A DNA stretch of 64,000 bases from Extensimonas soli (GTDB taxonomy: Bacteria; Pseudomonadota; Gammaproteobacteria; Burkholderiales; Burkholderiaceae_C), in contig NZ_JARGEL010000024.1 of assembly GCF_029211265.1 (NCBI RefSeq), forward strand, positions 197,393 to 261,392. Reading direction: 5' to 3'. A model generated the notes under the pieces. It did no database searches, was not told the DNA's origin, and was given only the letters and a program-made list of their open reading frames with translations. The position numbers were made by a program, and so were the translations under genes. How positions within the stretch are numbered: position 1 is the stretch's first letter; each line of letters begins with the position of its first letter. Of this stretch, positions 8,629 to 20,202 are shown one piece after another.

Positions 8629-8656
8629 GCGCTTGGTATCCGATCATTCATGGTGA

Positions 8657-9805
8657 TCATTCGGGGCGAAAGCCATAGACGTTGCCCTTGCGCGTGACGA
8701 CGATCAGCGTTTCGCCGGCTACGACAGGCGCAGCGGCGACGCCGGAGTCGTCGGTGCTCAGGCGATTGAGCGGCGCGCCGTCGTCGCGTGCGAGCAGGTG
8801 CACCAGGCCGGTGTTGTCGCCGATCACCACGGCGCGGCCGAGCGCGAGCGGCGCGGTCAGCTTGCGGAATTTGAGCCGGTCCACCGTCCAGGCGCGCGTG
8901 CCATCCAGGCGCCGCCAGGCCACGACGATGCCATTGCTTTCGGTGCCATAGACGTAGTCCGCGTCGCCGTGCACGCCTTCGGCGCCGCTCGCGAGCTGCG
9001 TCCACGCCACCGTGCCGCGCGCCGTGTCCACGCAGCCTACGGCCGCCTGGAAGGCGCGCGCGCAGACGCTGTCGCCCTCACGGCTCACGCGCCCGACGAG
9101 GTCGATCAGGCGTTCGAGGTCGTTCGTGCCGCGCGCACTAGCGATTGGCGCCTCCCAACGGATGCTGCCGTTGTCGGGGTTGAAGCCCACCATGCGCCCG
9201 GAAATGCCGGCCACGAGCGTGTCGCGCACGGGCAGCAAGACCCCGGCCTGGCGCAGCACCAGCGGATCGCTGGTGCGCGTCTGCGCCCACAGACGCCGGC
9301 CCGTGGCGGCGTCGAAAGCGCTCACCGAGCGGTCCGCGCCAAGCACGAACACGCGCCAGCCCGCCACCAGCGGCGGCGTGAACACCTGCGTGCCCAGGCG
9401 CTGACGCCACAGCTCCTTGCCGCCTTCGAGCACCACGAGCTGGTTGTCGTGCGTGACCACGGCCGCCCACTTACCGTCGCTGCCCACACCCGCGGACAGC
9501 GGGGTGCGCAGGTCGGTACGCCAGATGTCGCCGCCCGTGCGCCCGTCGAGCGCAGCCACCGTGCCGTCGCGCGCGGCGAGCGTGACCACATGGCCGTTGA
9601 CCTGCACCTCGAGTGGCAGGCTTTCGACGCTGCCAATGCGCGCCGTCCACGACTGGCGCACCGCGAGCACGGGCACGTTAGGCCCCAGGTCAGCGGGTTT
9701 TTGCTTGGAGCCGCCGCCTATGCCCAGCCACGAGCAGGCGCTGAGCACGGCAGCGAGCACCAGCAGGAGCGCAAAGCGCAAAAAAGCGCTGGCTTTGGTC
9801 GTCAT
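8657..9805 (-). CDS. bamB: Outer-membrane assembly lipoprotein BamB
   Basis: 382 aa. Signal peptide with lipobox at Cys24 (LSAC), then a PQQ-type beta-propeller with repeated motifs such as VAALDGRTGGDIWR, VSAFDAATGRRLW and GFNPDNGSIRWE. Part of the BAM complex that inserts outer-membrane proteins. It begins inside the end of yfgM (4-bp overlap) and is followed by der after 28 bp, matching the usual yfgM-bamB-der order. Confidence 0.96.
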   Translation of the reverse strand: MTTKASAFLRFALLLVLAAVLSACSWLGIGGGSKQKPADLGPNVPVLAVRQSWTARIGSVESLPLEVQVNGHVVTLAARDGTVAALDGRTGGDIWRTDLRTPLSAGVGSDGKWAAVVTHDNQLVVLEGGKELWRQRLGTQVFTPPLVAGWRVFVLGADRSVSAFDAATGRRLWAQTRTSDPLVLRQAGVLLPVRDTLVAGISGRMVGFNPDNGSIRWEAPIASARGTNDLERLIDLVGRVSREGDSVCARAFQAAVGCVDTARGTVAWTQLASGAEGVHGDADYVYGTESNGIVVAWRRLDGTRAWTVDRLKFRKLTAPLALGRAVVIGDNTGLVHLLARDDGAPLNRLSTDDSGVAAAPVVAGETLIVVTRKGNVYGFRPE

Positions 9806-10494
9806 GAGCGTTCCTCTTTGGTTGCCGGGCTGGGCGCGGAAGCCGCGTTCGCTTCGGGCGCTGCGCCCAGCGCTTGCAGCTTGATTTCGACGAGGCGGCG
9901 GTATGGGCTCTCGGCATCGAAAGCCTTGTAGGCATCGGCGTAAGCGGATGCGGCCTCTTTGCGCTTGTCCATGAGCATCAGAATGTCGCCCTTGCGGTCG
10001 GCGACGAGCGCTGCGAGCTGCGCGGGAAAGTTGCCTGAGACTTGCTTGAGCGCCTCGTCCAGGGCTTTTTGCTCCATGAGCACGCCAGACAGGCGCAAAT
10101 GCGCGAGCGCCTGGTAGGCCTCTTCGCCCGCATCATTCGCCACCCAGGCCAGCGTGCCTTTGGCTGCGTCGAGCTGGCCCTTGTCCACCTGCGCCTTGGC
10201 GAGCAGCAAGCCGGCCTGCGCGGCCTGCACCGTACTGGCATAAGAGGCGCGCAGATCGGCGAAAGCCTGCTCCATTTTTTGCACGTCACCGGCACTTGCC
10301 GCCACGTCGAGCGCGTCGAACAGGGCGGCCGCCTGCGTGGCCTGGCGGTTTTGCCAGTATTGGTAGCCATTCCAGGCAGCGAGCGCACCAAACGCCAGCA
10401 CGAGCACGGCGGTGATCAGGTTGCCCCAGGTGTTCCAGAAATGCTTGAGCTGCTCGATCTGCTCTTGTTCTTCGAGGTCTAGGTGTTGGGCCAT
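9802..10494 (-). CDS. yfgM: YfgM-family ancillary SecYEG protein (TPR-like)
   Basis: 230 aa. N-terminal acidic cytoplasmic stretch (LDLEEQEQIEQLKHFW), one membrane anchor at about 24-42, then a periplasmic alpha-helical TPR-like domain. YfgM associates with the Sec translocon and periplasmic chaperones. It lies between hisS and bamB as in many gamma- and betaproteobacteria. Confidence 0.93.
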   Translation of the reverse strand: MAQHLDLEEQEQIEQLKHFWNTWGNLITAVLVLAFGALAAWNGYQYWQNRQATQAAALFDALDVAASAGDVQKMEQAFADLRASYASTVQAAQAGLLLAKAQVDKGQLDAAKGTLAWVANDAGEEAYQALAHLRLSGVLMEQKALDEALKQVSGNFPAQLAALVADRKGDILMLMDKRKEAASAYADAYKAFDAESPYRRLVEIKLQALGAAPEANAASAPSPATKEERS

Positions 10495-10512
10495 GGGTGG
10501 TGGTGAGGGAAA

Positions 10513-11844
10513 TCAGCGCTGCGATTGTAGGGTGGCGGCCAGGGGGGGCAGGTCGGCGAGCGCGTGCTCGGTTTGTGCACCGCTGCCATCGCGCAGCGCC
10601 TTGCAGGTGAGCGCGCCGCGCGCGAGCTCATCCGCGCCGAACACGAGCGCGAAGCGTGCGCCGCTCGCGTCGGCCTTTTTGAACTGCGACTTCATGCTGC
10701 CCATGCCTGCGTCCGCGCTTGGTGCGGCGTGCATCTGCACGCGCACGCCCAGCGCACGCAAGCCTTGCAGCGTGGCCATGGCGGTGGGCAGCGCAGCCGC
10801 ATCAGGCACGATGGCGTAGGCGTCGGGCACGGGTGCGGGCGGGGCCTCGCCCTGTTCTTTGACGAGCTCGAGCACGCGCTCGACGCCGAGCGCCCAGCCC
10901 ACGGCAGGCGCGGGCTTGCCGCCAATCTGCTCGATCAGGTAGTCGTAGCGCCCGCCGCCGCAGATCGTGCCCTGCGCGCCGAGCTGGTCGGTGATGAACT
11001 CGAACACCGTGAGGTTGTAGTAGTCCATGCCGCGCACGAGACGCGGGTTGACGCGCCAGGCCACGCCGCTCGCGTCCAGAATCGCCGTGACGCGCTCGAA
11101 ATGCGCGCGCGACGCCGCGCCCAGGAAGTCGAGCAGGCGCGGCGCGGCCTCGACGATGGGCTGCATGGCCGGGTTTTTGGTGTCGAGGATGCGCAAAGGG
11201 TTGCTGTGCAGGCGCCGGCGCGCGTCTTCGTCGAGCTGCTCGAGGTGCCGCTCGAAGTGCGCGATCAAGGCGCTGCGGTGCGCCTTGCGCTCCTCGGGCT
11301 GGCCCAGGCTGTTGAGTTCGAGGCGCACGTCGTGCAGACCGAGCTCCTGCCACAGCGCGTGCGCGAGCAAGATCAGTTCGGCATCGACCTCGGGGCCCGC
11401 AAAGCCCAGCGCCTCGGCGCCGATCTGGTGGAACTGGCGATAGCGCCCGCGCTGCGGCCGCTCGTGGCGGAACATCGGCCCCATGTAGTACAGGCGCTTG
11501 CCGCCGTCGTACAGCAGTGCGTGCTCGACCACGGCGCGCACCACGCCGGCCGTGGCCTCGGGGCGCAGCGTCAGGTGCTCGCCGTTGAGCTTGTCTTCGA
11601 ACGAATACATCTCTTTTTCGACGATGTCCGTCACTTCGCCCAGGCCGCGCACGAACAGCGCCGTGGGCTCGACGATGGGCGTGCGGAGATTGCGGTAGGC
11701 GTAGCGCTCCATGAGGCCGCGCACCTTGCCTTCGAGCCATTCCCAGCGCGCGGATTCGGGCGGCAGGATGTCGTTCATGCCCTTCACGGCGACCAGCTTT
11801 TCGGGCTTGGCCGCAGGCGCTTTTTTCTCGATGCTCTCTGTCAT
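10513..11844 (-). CDS. hisS: Histidyl-tRNA synthetase
   Basis: 443 aa. Class II aminoacyl-tRNA synthetase: motif 2 [16 protein letters not shown], HisRS signatures [14 protein letters not shown] and [14 protein letters not shown], motif 3 [12 protein letters not shown], and a C-terminal anticodon-binding domain. An Ala/Lys-rich extension of about 17 residues precedes the usual start of the fold ([11 protein letters not shown]). Starts 93 bp downstream of ispG and is followed by yfgM after 18 bp. Confidence 0.97.
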   Translation of the reverse strand: MTESIEKKAPAAKPEKLVAVKGMNDILPPESARWEWLEGKVRGLMERYAYRNLRTPIVEPTALFVRGLGEVTDIVEKEMYSFEDKLNGEHLTLRPEATAGVVRAVVEHALLYDGGKRLYYMGPMFRHERPQRGRYRQFHQIGAEALGFAGPEVDAELILLAHALWQELGLHDVRLELNSLGQPEERKAHRSALIAHFERHLEQLDEDARRRLHSNPLRILDTKNPAMQPIVEAAPRLLDFLGAASRAHFERVTAILDASGVAWRVNPRLVRGMDYYNLTVFEFITDQLGAQGTICGGGRYDYLIEQIGGKPAPAVGWALGVERVLELVKEQGEAPPAPVPDAYAIVPDAAALPTAMATLQGLRALGVRVQMHAAPSADAGMGSMKSQFKKADASGARFALVFGADELARGALTCKALRDGSGAQTEHALADLPPLAATLQSQR

Positions 11845-11937
11845 GTTTGCTCTGTTTTTTGATGACCCATCGCGCGCAAATACTGCACTGCAGGCGTTTT
11901 TTCCTGTTTTTTTACAGCGCCCGCGGGCGCTTTCGTA

Positions 11938-13250
<1,313 letters not shown>

Positions 13251-13251
<1 letters not shown>

Positions 13252-14267
13252 TACTTCACCTCGAAACGGGCCACATTGCCTTTGGACACCGCAGGCGGCG
13301 CGAACGGCTGGCCGCGCACGAACACTTCGACCGCATCGGCGCGCCCCAGCACCACTGCCAGCGGCGGCGTGCCCGCCACGGGCAAGGACTCACCGGCTTG
13401 CAGCGTGCGCTCCTGCACCACCTTGCCGGCGGCGTCGCGCACCTGCACCCAGGACGCGCTGCGTGCGCGCAGCAGCAGCAGGTCTGCCCCCGTCGCAGGG
13501 GCAGCAAGCGCCGGGGCTGCGGAGGAAGGCGCCGCAGCCGAAGCAGCGGCTGCGGCGCCGCCGTCCGGGGCGGTGGCCGTGGTCGAAACGCTGGGTCGCT
13601 GTGTTTCGTCGGCCACGGCAAATGCCGCAGAAGCGACAGAAGCAGGGGCGGGGGCGGGGGTTTGCGCCTCGACCGCTTGCGCCGTCGCAGGCCCCGGCGT
13701 CGGGGATGGGGGCAAAGGCGTCTGCGGTTCGGGCTCTTGCTGCACGCTCGCGGCAGAGGCCACTGCGCCAGCCGCGCTCGCCGGCTTCGGCCCTGCGGCG
13801 CCGCTGACAGGCGCACCGTGCGGCCAGAAAACAAGGGCCAGCGCGCCCAGCAGCAAAGCCAGCACGAGCCAGCCCAGCCAACGGTGTTTTCCTTGGGTGG
13901 AAAAATCCAGCGATTTTCCGGCCACGGTTTTGACGGGCGTGTTGATGCCTTCCGCCTGCCAGGGCAGCGGACCCGGCGCCGCCCGCGGCAACAACGCCAG
14001 CACCGGTGCGGGGTCGATCTTGAGGTTGCGGCACACGCTCGAAGCCAGCGCACGCGCAAACACCCGGTCCGGCAGCGCGGCGAGATCGCCGTTTTCGAGC
14101 GCCTGCAGTTTGTCCAGCGGCACCTTCAGCGTGCCCGCAAGGGTCGCGATGTGCACCCCCGCGGCCTCGCGCGCGGCGCGCAGCAGGGCACCTGCGCGCA
14201 CCGCATCCGCTTCCATATTGGAAGCATCCTGCGCAGGCACCTCGGGCGTCACATGCGCATCAGTCAT
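13251..14267 (-). CDS. rodZ: RodZ-like cell-shape protein (HTH, membrane anchor, DUF4115)
   Basis: 338 aa. Cytoplasmic HTH_25-type domain (about 20-90: [18 protein letters not shown]), one membrane span near 131-150, a long Ala/Pro/Ser/Val-rich periplasmic linker (about 155-250), and a C-terminal DUF4115 beta domain ([19 protein letters not shown]). RodZ links MreB to the elongation machinery. It overlaps the pilW stop by 8 bp and abuts ispG, the usual betaproteobacterial order. The low-complexity linker is typical of the family. Confidence 0.92.
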
Positions 14268-15093
14268 TGAAAGATCCGCGCTCGTAGGCGGTCCACTCGC
14301 GGGACTCGGGGAAGCGCTTGTGCAGCTGTTCGGCCAATTGCCCCATGGCCACGGTATTGCCCAAGGCGCGCTCTATCTTGATGCCCAGCCACAGCGACTC
14401 GGCGTTGGCGAATTCGCTGTTGTTCACGCGCCGGATGTAAAAGCGCGCCCTTTCGGCATCGTTGCGGCGCAGCAGCAGAGAGGCCAGGTGGTAGCCGACC
14501 ACCGGATTGCCCGGATTGAGTTCATAGGCCTTGAAAAAGGACTGTTCGGCCTCGGCGTATTGCTGCGCGGCCGATTGGCACAGACCGCGCGCCATCAGCG
14601 TCTTGTCCTTGGCCTGGTAGATGGGGCTGGCCAGGGCAGCGGCAAAATTCTGCTCGGCCTCGACAAACCGGCGCTGCTGGCACAGCAGCCAGCCATAGTT
14701 GTGCCGCAAGTCGGGATCGCCGGGGCGCAAGGCCAGGGCGCGCCGAAAACTGTCTTCGGCAATGCCGTAGTCGTTGAGACGCATGTAAATCAAGCCGCGC
14801 AGGTTGTAGGCGTCGGCGGAATTCGGGTCGGCGATGAGCGCCTGCTTGACCTCATCGAGCGCCACCGTGGTCTTGCCCGACTCGAAATAACCCGCGGCCA
14901 GCTCCAGCCGGATGCGCGCGCGCCGCTGCCCCTCGGTTTCGTCCGACGCAGTAACGATTTCGCCCGAATGCGCGCCCGTCGCCGTCCCCGGTGGCGCCAC
15001 GCAAGCGGCCAGGGCCGCCGCCGTCAGGCCTGCGAGCACCCAACGGTAACCCCAGCGCGGCAGCGGGCTGCCAAGAACCTCTCTCGCCTTCAT
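14260..15093 (-). CDS. pilW: Type IV pilus biogenesis/stability lipoprotein PilW (PilF)
   Basis: 277 aa from ATG 15093, which has GGAGG 8 nt upstream; the GTG at 15102 is an alternative with a poorly placed site. Signal peptide with Cys in AALAACVAPP, then six or so TPR units (ARIRLELAAGYFESGKTTVALDEV; NSADAYNLRGLIYMRLNDYG). It acts as pilotin for the PilQ secretin. Between rlmN and rodZ as in Neisseria and Burkholderiales. Confidence 0.93.
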   Translation of the reverse strand: MKAREVLGSPLPRWGYRWVLAGLTAAALAACVAPPGTATGAHSGEIVTASDETEGQRRARIRLELAAGYFESGKTTVALDEVKQALIADPNSADAYNLRGLIYMRLNDYGIAEDSFRRALALRPGDPDLRHNYGWLLCQQRRFVEAEQNFAAALASPIYQAKDKTLMARGLCQSAAQQYAEAEQSFFKAYELNPGNPVVGYHLASLLLRRNDAERARFYIRRVNNSEFANAESLWLGIKIERALGNTVAMGQLAEQLHKRFPESREWTAYERGSFND

Positions 15094-15123
15094 ACGGAAC
15101 ACCTCCAGGTCATGCGGTCATGC

Positions 15124-16275
15124 CTATGGCAGCACGGAATCGCGCGGCTGCACCGGCGCCCGGTGCAGTACCACGGTACGTTGACGCGCCATGCGTTCGG
15201 CGGCGCGCGTGCGGTCCTGCACGTCGCCGGCGAGTTGTCCGCAGGCTGCGTCGATGTCGTCGCCGCGCGTCTTGCGCACGGTGGTGACGATGCCTGCGTC
15301 GCAGAGCATTTTGGCAAAGGCCGCCACCCGCGCTGCCGGGGAGCGCTGCAGGCCCGAGGCGGGGAACGGATTGAACGGAATCAGGTTCAGCTTGCAGCGC
15401 ACCCCACCGCCGGCGGCAGTAGGGCGCAACAAGGCGATCAGCTGCTCGGCATGCTCGGGCTGGTCGTTCACGCCGTCGAGCATGCAGTATTCGAAGGTGA
15501 TGAAGTCGCGCGGCGCGTGCGCCAGATAACGCCGACAGGCATCGAGCAGCTCGTGCAGCGGGTATTTGCGGTTGAGCGGCACCAGGCTGTCGCGCAGCGC
15601 GTCGTTGGGTGCATGCAGCGACACGGCCAGCGCCACGGGGCAGTCCTGCGCGAGCCGGTCCATCATGGGCACCACGCCCGAGGTGGACACGGTGACGCGC
15701 CGGCGCGACAAGCCGTAGCCATGGTCGTCGAGCATCACGCGCAGCGCCGGCACGAGGGCCGTGTAGTTCTGCAGCGGCTCGCCCATGCCCATCATCACGA
15801 CGTTGGAGATGACGCGCTCGCTCGTGCCAAAGCGCCGGCGCAGTTCGTGCTCGGCCCACCAGAGCTGGGCGACGATCTCGCCCGTCGTGAGGTTGCGGCT
15901 GAAGCCCTGGTGCCCGGTCGAGCAAAAGCGGCAGCCTATGGCGCAACCCGCCTGCGACGAAACGCACAGGGTGGCGCGGTCGTCTTCGGGGATGAAGACG
16001 GCCTCGACGGCATTGCCATCACCCACGTCGAACAGCCACTTGATGGTGCCGTCGCGCGAAACCTGCTCGCTCACTACGGGCAGCGATTCCACGCAGGCCA
16101 GTGCTTTGAGCTTGTCACGCAGCGACTTGGCGAGGTCGCTCATGGCGTCGAAATCGCGCGCACCGCGCTGGTGGATCCAGCGAAACAGCTGCGTCGCGCG
16201 AAAGCGCTTTTCCCCGAGCTGCGCGCACCAAGCCGCGAGCCCGTCGAGGTCGAACTCCAGCAGGTTGGTCGTCAT
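15124..16275 (-). CDS. rlmN: 23S rRNA (A2503-C2) / tRNA (A37-C2) methyltransferase RlmN
   Basis: 383 aa from ATG 16275. AAGGGG lies 6 nt upstream of this codon but directly abuts the alternative ATG at 16281. Radical-SAM cluster motif CAIGCRFC, preceded by [15 protein letters not shown]; a C-terminal conserved Cys in DIDAACGQL for the methyl-Cys mechanism. Methylates A2503 and tRNA A37 in the cytoplasm. Separated from ndk by a strong hairpin. Confidence 0.96.
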   Translation of the reverse strand: MTTNLLEFDLDGLAAWCAQLGEKRFRATQLFRWIHQRGARDFDAMSDLAKSLRDKLKALACVESLPVVSEQVSRDGTIKWLFDVGDGNAVEAVFIPEDDRATLCVSSQAGCAIGCRFCSTGHQGFSRNLTTGEIVAQLWWAEHELRRRFGTSERVISNVVMMGMGEPLQNYTALVPALRVMLDDHGYGLSRRRVTVSTSGVVPMMDRLAQDCPVALAVSLHAPNDALRDSLVPLNRKYPLHELLDACRRYLAHAPRDFITFEYCMLDGVNDQPEHAEQLIALLRPTAAGGGVRCKLNLIPFNPFPASGLQRSPAARVAAFAKMLCDAGIVTTVRKTRGDDIDAACGQLAGDVQDRTRAAERMARQRTVVLHRAPVQPRDSVLP

Positions 16276-16334
16276 ACGCATCCCCTTGCCCCGGTGTGCC
16301 GGGAGTGCCGCGCCCGCAGCCGCTGCGCCAAGTC

Positions 16335-16379
16335 AGAGGCTGAGAGTTTTTCGGTCGCGGCCGAAAACTCTCAACCTCT
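16335..16379 (-). terminator. Long hairpin between ndk and rlmN
   Basis: An inverted repeat of about 19-20 bp (16335-16353 with 16361-16379, a few mismatches) closes on a short GC-rich loop. The inner stem GAGAGTTTT(T)CGG with CCGAAAACTCTC is nearly perfect. It follows the ndk stop on the minus strand but lacks a clear T-run there, so it may attenuate, terminate weakly, or protect the ndk mRNA 3' end. Confidence 0.55.
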
Positions 16380-16397
16380 CAGGCACAGGCCGGCACG

Positions 16398-16823
16398 TCA
16401 GCGCGAGCAGATGTCCAAGCCGGCAAAAAAGAAGGCGATTTCGACCTGTGCGGTCTCGGCAGCGTCGGAGCCGTGCACGGCGTTGGCATCGATGCTGTCG
16501 GCGAAATCGGCGCGGATGGTGCCGGCAGCCGCCTTTTTGGGGTCGGTGGCGCCCATGAGATCACGGTTCTTGAGGATGGCGTTTTCGCCCTCGAGCACCT
16601 GGATCATCACCGGGCCGGAGACCATGAAGTCCACCAAGTCCTTGAAGAAGGGGCGCTCTTTGTGCACCGCGTAGAACTGCTCGGCTTCGCGGTGCGAGAG
16701 CTGCGCCATGCGCGCGGCCACGATCTTGAGGCCGGCGGCTTCGAAGCGGGCATAAATCTGGCCGATCACGTTCTTGGCGACGGCGTCGGGTTTGATGATG
16801 GAAAGGGTGCGTTCGATGGCCAT
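16398..16823 (-). CDS. ndk: Nucleoside diphosphate kinase
   Basis: 141 aa, standard length. Converts NDPs to NTPs through a phosphohistidine; the active-site signature NAVHGSD is intact. Starts [13 protein letters not shown]. Ribosome-binding site CCAAGGA upstream of ATG. It heads the ndk-rlmN-pilW-rodZ-ispG-hisS-yfgM-bamB-der cluster. Confidence 0.98.
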   Translation of the reverse strand: MAIERTLSIIKPDAVAKNVIGQIYARFEAAGLKIVAARMAQLSHREAEQFYAVHKERPFFKDLVDFMVSGPVMIQVLEGENAILKNRDLMGATDPKKAAAGTIRADFADSIDANAVHGSDAAETAQVEIAFFFAGLDICSR

Positions 16824-16916
16824 AAAAATTTCCTTGGTGGTTTTGAAAAATTCTCACCCAGCGGGCAAAGCTTTTGATTCTAAACCGCCGAATTTACACA
16901 TCGCTGCGTGCGTCGC

Positions 16917-18305
16917 TCAACGTCCCCCGCCATAGCGCCCCCCGCCGGAGCGCCGCTGCGTCTGGCGCTGGCGCGAGAGGCTGTCCCGGCCGATGTAGCC
17001 TACCGAGGTCTTCATGGGGTCGGGCTGGGCGTTTGCGCGCGGGCCCTGGCCGTCGGCCTTGTCACGCCGGGATGGGGGGCTGCGCAAAGGGCTGCCCTTG
17101 CCCGCGGATGCACCACCTTGTTTCGCGCCGCGCTGGCGTGCGGCGTTGGCGCCGCGGCCCTGGCCTTCATCGACATCGACACCGGCGGCCTGCATGAGCG
17201 CCCGTACCTCCTGCGGGTCGAGCTCCAGCCAGGCGCCGCGCCGCAGCCCGCGCGGCAGCACCATGGCACCGTAGCGGATGCGGATCAGGCGGCTGACCGC
17301 GTGGCCCACGGCTTCGAACATGCGCCGCACCTCGCGGTTGCGCCCTTCGGCGATCGTGACGCGGTACCAGCAGTTCGCGCCCTCGCCGCCACCTTCCTCG
17401 ATGCTGCGAAACGAGGCCATGCCGTCTTCGAGCCGCACGCCTTCGAGCAGGCGCTGCTTTTCTTCCTCGCTCAGCGCGCCGAGCACGCGCACCGCGTATT
17501 CGCGCTCGAGGCCAAAGCGCGGGTGCATGAGCTGGTTGGCCAGCGCACCGGAATTGGTAAAGAGCAGCAGCCCTTCGGTGTTCAGGTCCAGCCGCCCCAC
17601 GGACTGCCACTTGCCCTGCACCAGCCTGGGCAGCTTGCGGAACACCGTCGGGCGGTTTTGCGGGTCGTCGTGCGTCACCACCTCGCCTACGGGCTTGTGG
17701 TAGGCGATCACGCGCGTGGGCGGCGGGGCGATGCGCACACGCAGCGGCTTGCCGTTGACCTTGACCTGGTCGCCGTACTGGATGCGCTGGCCGATGTGCG
17801 CGGGCTCGTTGTTGACCGAGATGCGCCCTTCGAGGATCAGCTGCTCCATCTCGAGGCGCGAACCCAGCCCCGCCTGCGCAAGCACCTTGTGCAGCTTGGG
17901 CGTTTCGGCCTGCGGCAGCAGCACGCGCTTGTGCAACGCAGGTAGCTCGCTGGCTTCGTCGGCATCGAAGCGCCCCGACACCACGTCGGCAAACTGGTAG
18001 CCCTGCGCGCCGTGGGCCGCAGCAGGCGGCGGCTGCTTGCCGCGCGCCCCTTGGCTGCGCGCGCGCGGCGCATCACGACGCGCCCTTGGGGGCACCGCCT
18101 GCGCACCATCCCCGCCCGCGGGGGCCTGCCCCGGCAGCGGCGCTTGCGGCGTGGGATCGTCGGTGCGCACAACGGGCGCTGCCGTGGCCGCCGCAGCGCT
18201 CTCGGGCGCCGCCTTTTTGGGACGTGCCGCGCGTTGGCGCGCCGGCTTGGCAGCGGGTGCGGTTTCGCCAGCGGCACTTTGCAAGTCCAGCGTGGAATCG
18301 TTCAT
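16917..18305 (-). CDS. rluB: 23S rRNA pseudouridine2605 synthase RluB
   Basis: 462 aa from ATG 18305 (GGAGGAAG upstream; the TTG at 18308 is discounted). Long Ala/Pro/Arg-rich N-terminal extension (about 1-125), S4 RNA-binding domain (KLHKVLAQAGLGSRLEMEQL), then the RsuA/RluB catalytic core with Asp in GRLDLNTEGLLLFTN and RNREVRRMFEAVGH. The C-terminal 90 residues are a basic Gly/Arg/Gln-rich tail ending RRSGGGRYGGGR, probably RNA-binding. Such extended tails are common in Burkholderiales RluB. Confidence 0.94.
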   Translation of the reverse strand: MNDSTLDLQSAAGETAPAAKPARQRAARPKKAAPESAAAATAAPVVRTDDPTPQAPLPGQAPAGGDGAQAVPPRARRDAPRARSQGARGKQPPPAAAHGAQGYQFADVVSGRFDADEASELPALHKRVLLPQAETPKLHKVLAQAGLGSRLEMEQLILEGRISVNNEPAHIGQRIQYGDQVKVNGKPLRVRIAPPPTRVIAYHKPVGEVVTHDDPQNRPTVFRKLPRLVQGKWQSVGRLDLNTEGLLLFTNSGALANQLMHPRFGLEREYAVRVLGALSEEEKQRLLEGVRLEDGMASFRSIEEGGGEGANCWYRVTIAEGRNREVRRMFEAVGHAVSRLIRIRYGAMVLPRGLRRGAWLELDPQEVRALMQAAGVDVDEGQGRGANAARQRGAKQGGASAGKGSPLRSPPSRRDKADGQGPRANAQPDPMKTSVGYIGRDSLSRQRQTQRRSGGGRYGGGR

Positions 18306-18366
18306 CAATCACTTCCTCCGGGCACCGCTTCGGGCACCCCACTTTTTTCATGCGCGCACAGAGTCG

Positions 18367-19011
18367 TCAGGAGCCAGTCCCGGCCTGCTCCGCCGGGGTC
18401 GGCTGCGCGACTGCGGGGGGCATGGCCACTTCGCCGCGCGCAGCGCCATCCCCATCCGTCACCTGCATGACCCTGTCCATCAATGCCTGTGCCCCGCCCG
18501 CGAGCTCGTCGAGCGCAGGCAGCTGGTCGAGCGACTGCAGCCCCAGGTCGTCGAGAAACTGGCGCGTGGTCGCAAACAGTGCCGGTCGGCCCACCGTTTC
18601 CTTGTGCCCCACGACCTCGATCCAGCCGCGCTCTTCGAGCTGCCGCAGCGTCTGGCTGTTCACCGTGACGCCGCGGATGTCCTCGATGTCGCCGCGTGTG
18701 ACCGGCTGCCGGTACGCGATGATGGCCAGCGTCTCGAGCGCTGCACGCGAATGGCGCTGCGGTTTTTCTGCATGCAGCCGCTCCAGATACGGCTGCAGCT
18801 GTGGCCGGCTTTGAAAGCGCCAGCCGCCCGCAACCTGCACCAGCTCGAGACCACGCTCTGCCCATTCCTGCTGCAAGGCCTGCAATATCTGCTCCAGCGC
18901 CTGGGCGTCCAGCGCATCGTCGAACAGGGCGCGCAACTGGCGCATCGCAAGCGCTTGCGGGGCGCAAAGCAAGGCGGCTTCGAGGACGCGCGGGGCATCC
19001 ATCGTGTTCAT
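18367..19011 (-). CDS. scpB: Chromosome segregation and condensation protein ScpB
   Basis: 214 aa. Winged-helix kleisin-associated subunit of the SMC-ScpAB condensin; signatures [23 protein letters not shown] (split here by its own helices) and [15 protein letters not shown] disordered Ala/Pro-rich tail closes the protein. Lies 61 bp upstream of rluB on the same strand, a frequent pairing; scpA is not in the window. Confidence 0.93.
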   Translation of the reverse strand: MNTMDAPRVLEAALLCAPQALAMRQLRALFDDALDAQALEQILQALQQEWAERGLELVQVAGGWRFQSRPQLQPYLERLHAEKPQRHSRAALETLAIIAYRQPVTRGDIEDIRGVTVNSQTLRQLEERGWIEVVGHKETVGRPALFATTRQFLDDLGLQSLDQLPALDELAGGAQALMDRVMQVTDGDGAARGEVAMPPAVAQPTPAEQAGTGS

Positions 19012-19146
19012 CGGTTCAGGAAAAGTGCTGCGTGCATGCTCGCTGCGTCACGAAAGCAGGGCCTCGCGTCCATCACCCTGGAGTGCATGAGCGCAGCCTT
19101 CTGGCCTGTCACACCGGGCGGGCTCGTCGTCAACAGAGCCAAAAAA

Positions 19147-20181
19147 TCAGGGCGGATTGTAGCCCAGCCTTTGCAGGGCCTGCCGCATGTCCTGTGGCAG
19201 GGGCGCGACGAATTCCATGGCCTGCCCCGTCACCGGGTGCGCGAAGGCGAGGCGCCAGGCGTGCAAGGCCTGGCGCTGCAAACCCAGCGCGGGGGCGCCG
19301 CCGTACAAGGCATCGGCCACCAGCGGGTGCCCGATCGAGGCCATGTGCACGCGGATCTGGTGCGTGCGGCCCGTGTGCAGGCTGCACTCGACCCAGCAAA
19401 AAGCGTCATCGCCGCCGAGCCAGCGCACGTCGGTACGCGCGGGTTTGCCCGCGTGCACGGCCAAGTCCACCACGGCCATGCGCAGGCGGTTGCGCGGGTC
19501 GCGGCCAATCGGCGCGTCGATGCGGCGCAGCTTGGGCCCTGTCCAGCGCTGGTGCGCGATTGCCTGGTACTCGCGGCGCACGCTGCGCGCGGCGATCATG
19601 CGCACCAGCGCGTCCATGGTGCTGCGCTCGCGGGCCACCACGAGCAGGCCGCTGGTGTCTTTGTCGAGCCGGTGCACGATGCCCGCGCGCGGCACCTCGA
19701 AAGCCCTGGGGTCGCGCGCGAGCAGGCCGTTGAGCAGGGTGCCGCTCCAGTTTCCGGGCGCCGGGTGCACCACCATGCCGGCGGGCTTATAAATCACGAG
19801 CAGGTGGGCGTCTTCATAGACCACGTCCAGCGGCAGTGCCTGCGGCGTGAAGGCCTGGCTTTGCTGGGTGGGGCGCAGTTCCACCAGTACCCGGTCGCCC
19901 GCGTGCACGCGCGCGGCCGCCTTGAGCGCGGGCTGGCCGTTGCGCTGCACCAGCCCCTGCGCGAGCAGCTGCTGCAGGTAGCTGCGCGAGAACTCGGGCA
20001 CCAGCTCGGCCAGCGCCCGATCGAGGCGCGCGCCATGCTGGGCGGCGTTGATCTCGAGTTGCCGCAACTCGGCGGCGGCAGTGGCGAGCTCGCCAATCTC
20101 TTCCGCGAAGGTATCTGCGTCGCCCGGCTCCTGCGCAAGGCTTGGCGCAGGAATTCCGGTCTGCGGCCCGCAACGGCGCAT
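19147..20181 (-). CDS. rluD: 23S rRNA pseudouridine1911/1915/1917 synthase RluD
   Basis: 344 aa from ATG 20181; a TTG 18 nt upstream is possible. S4 domain (ARLDRALAELVPEFSRSYLQQ) then the catalytic core with HRLDKDTSGLLVVA and RTHQIRVHMASIGHPLVAD. Modifies helix 69 of 23S rRNA. It directly follows nlpD, where rpoS is expected in many relatives. The 135 bp between rluD and scpB hold no feature I can support. Confidence 0.95.
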   Translation of the reverse strand: MRRCGPQTGIPAPSLAQEPGDADTFAEEIGELATAAAELRQLEINAAQHGARLDRALAELVPEFSRSYLQQLLAQGLVQRNGQPALKAAARVHAGDRVLVELRPTQQSQAFTPQALPLDVVYEDAHLLVIYKPAGMVVHPAPGNWSGTLLNGLLARDPRAFEVPRAGIVHRLDKDTSGLLVVARERSTMDALVRMIAARSVRREYQAIAHQRWTGPKLRRIDAPIGRDPRNRLRMAVVDLAVHAGKPARTDVRWLGGDDAFCWVECSLHTGRTHQIRVHMASIGHPLVADALYGGAPALGLQRQALHAWRLAFAHPVTGQAMEFVAPLPQDMRQALQRLGYNPP

Positions 20182-20202
20182 CGCTGGCGCAGAAATCAAG
20201 GT

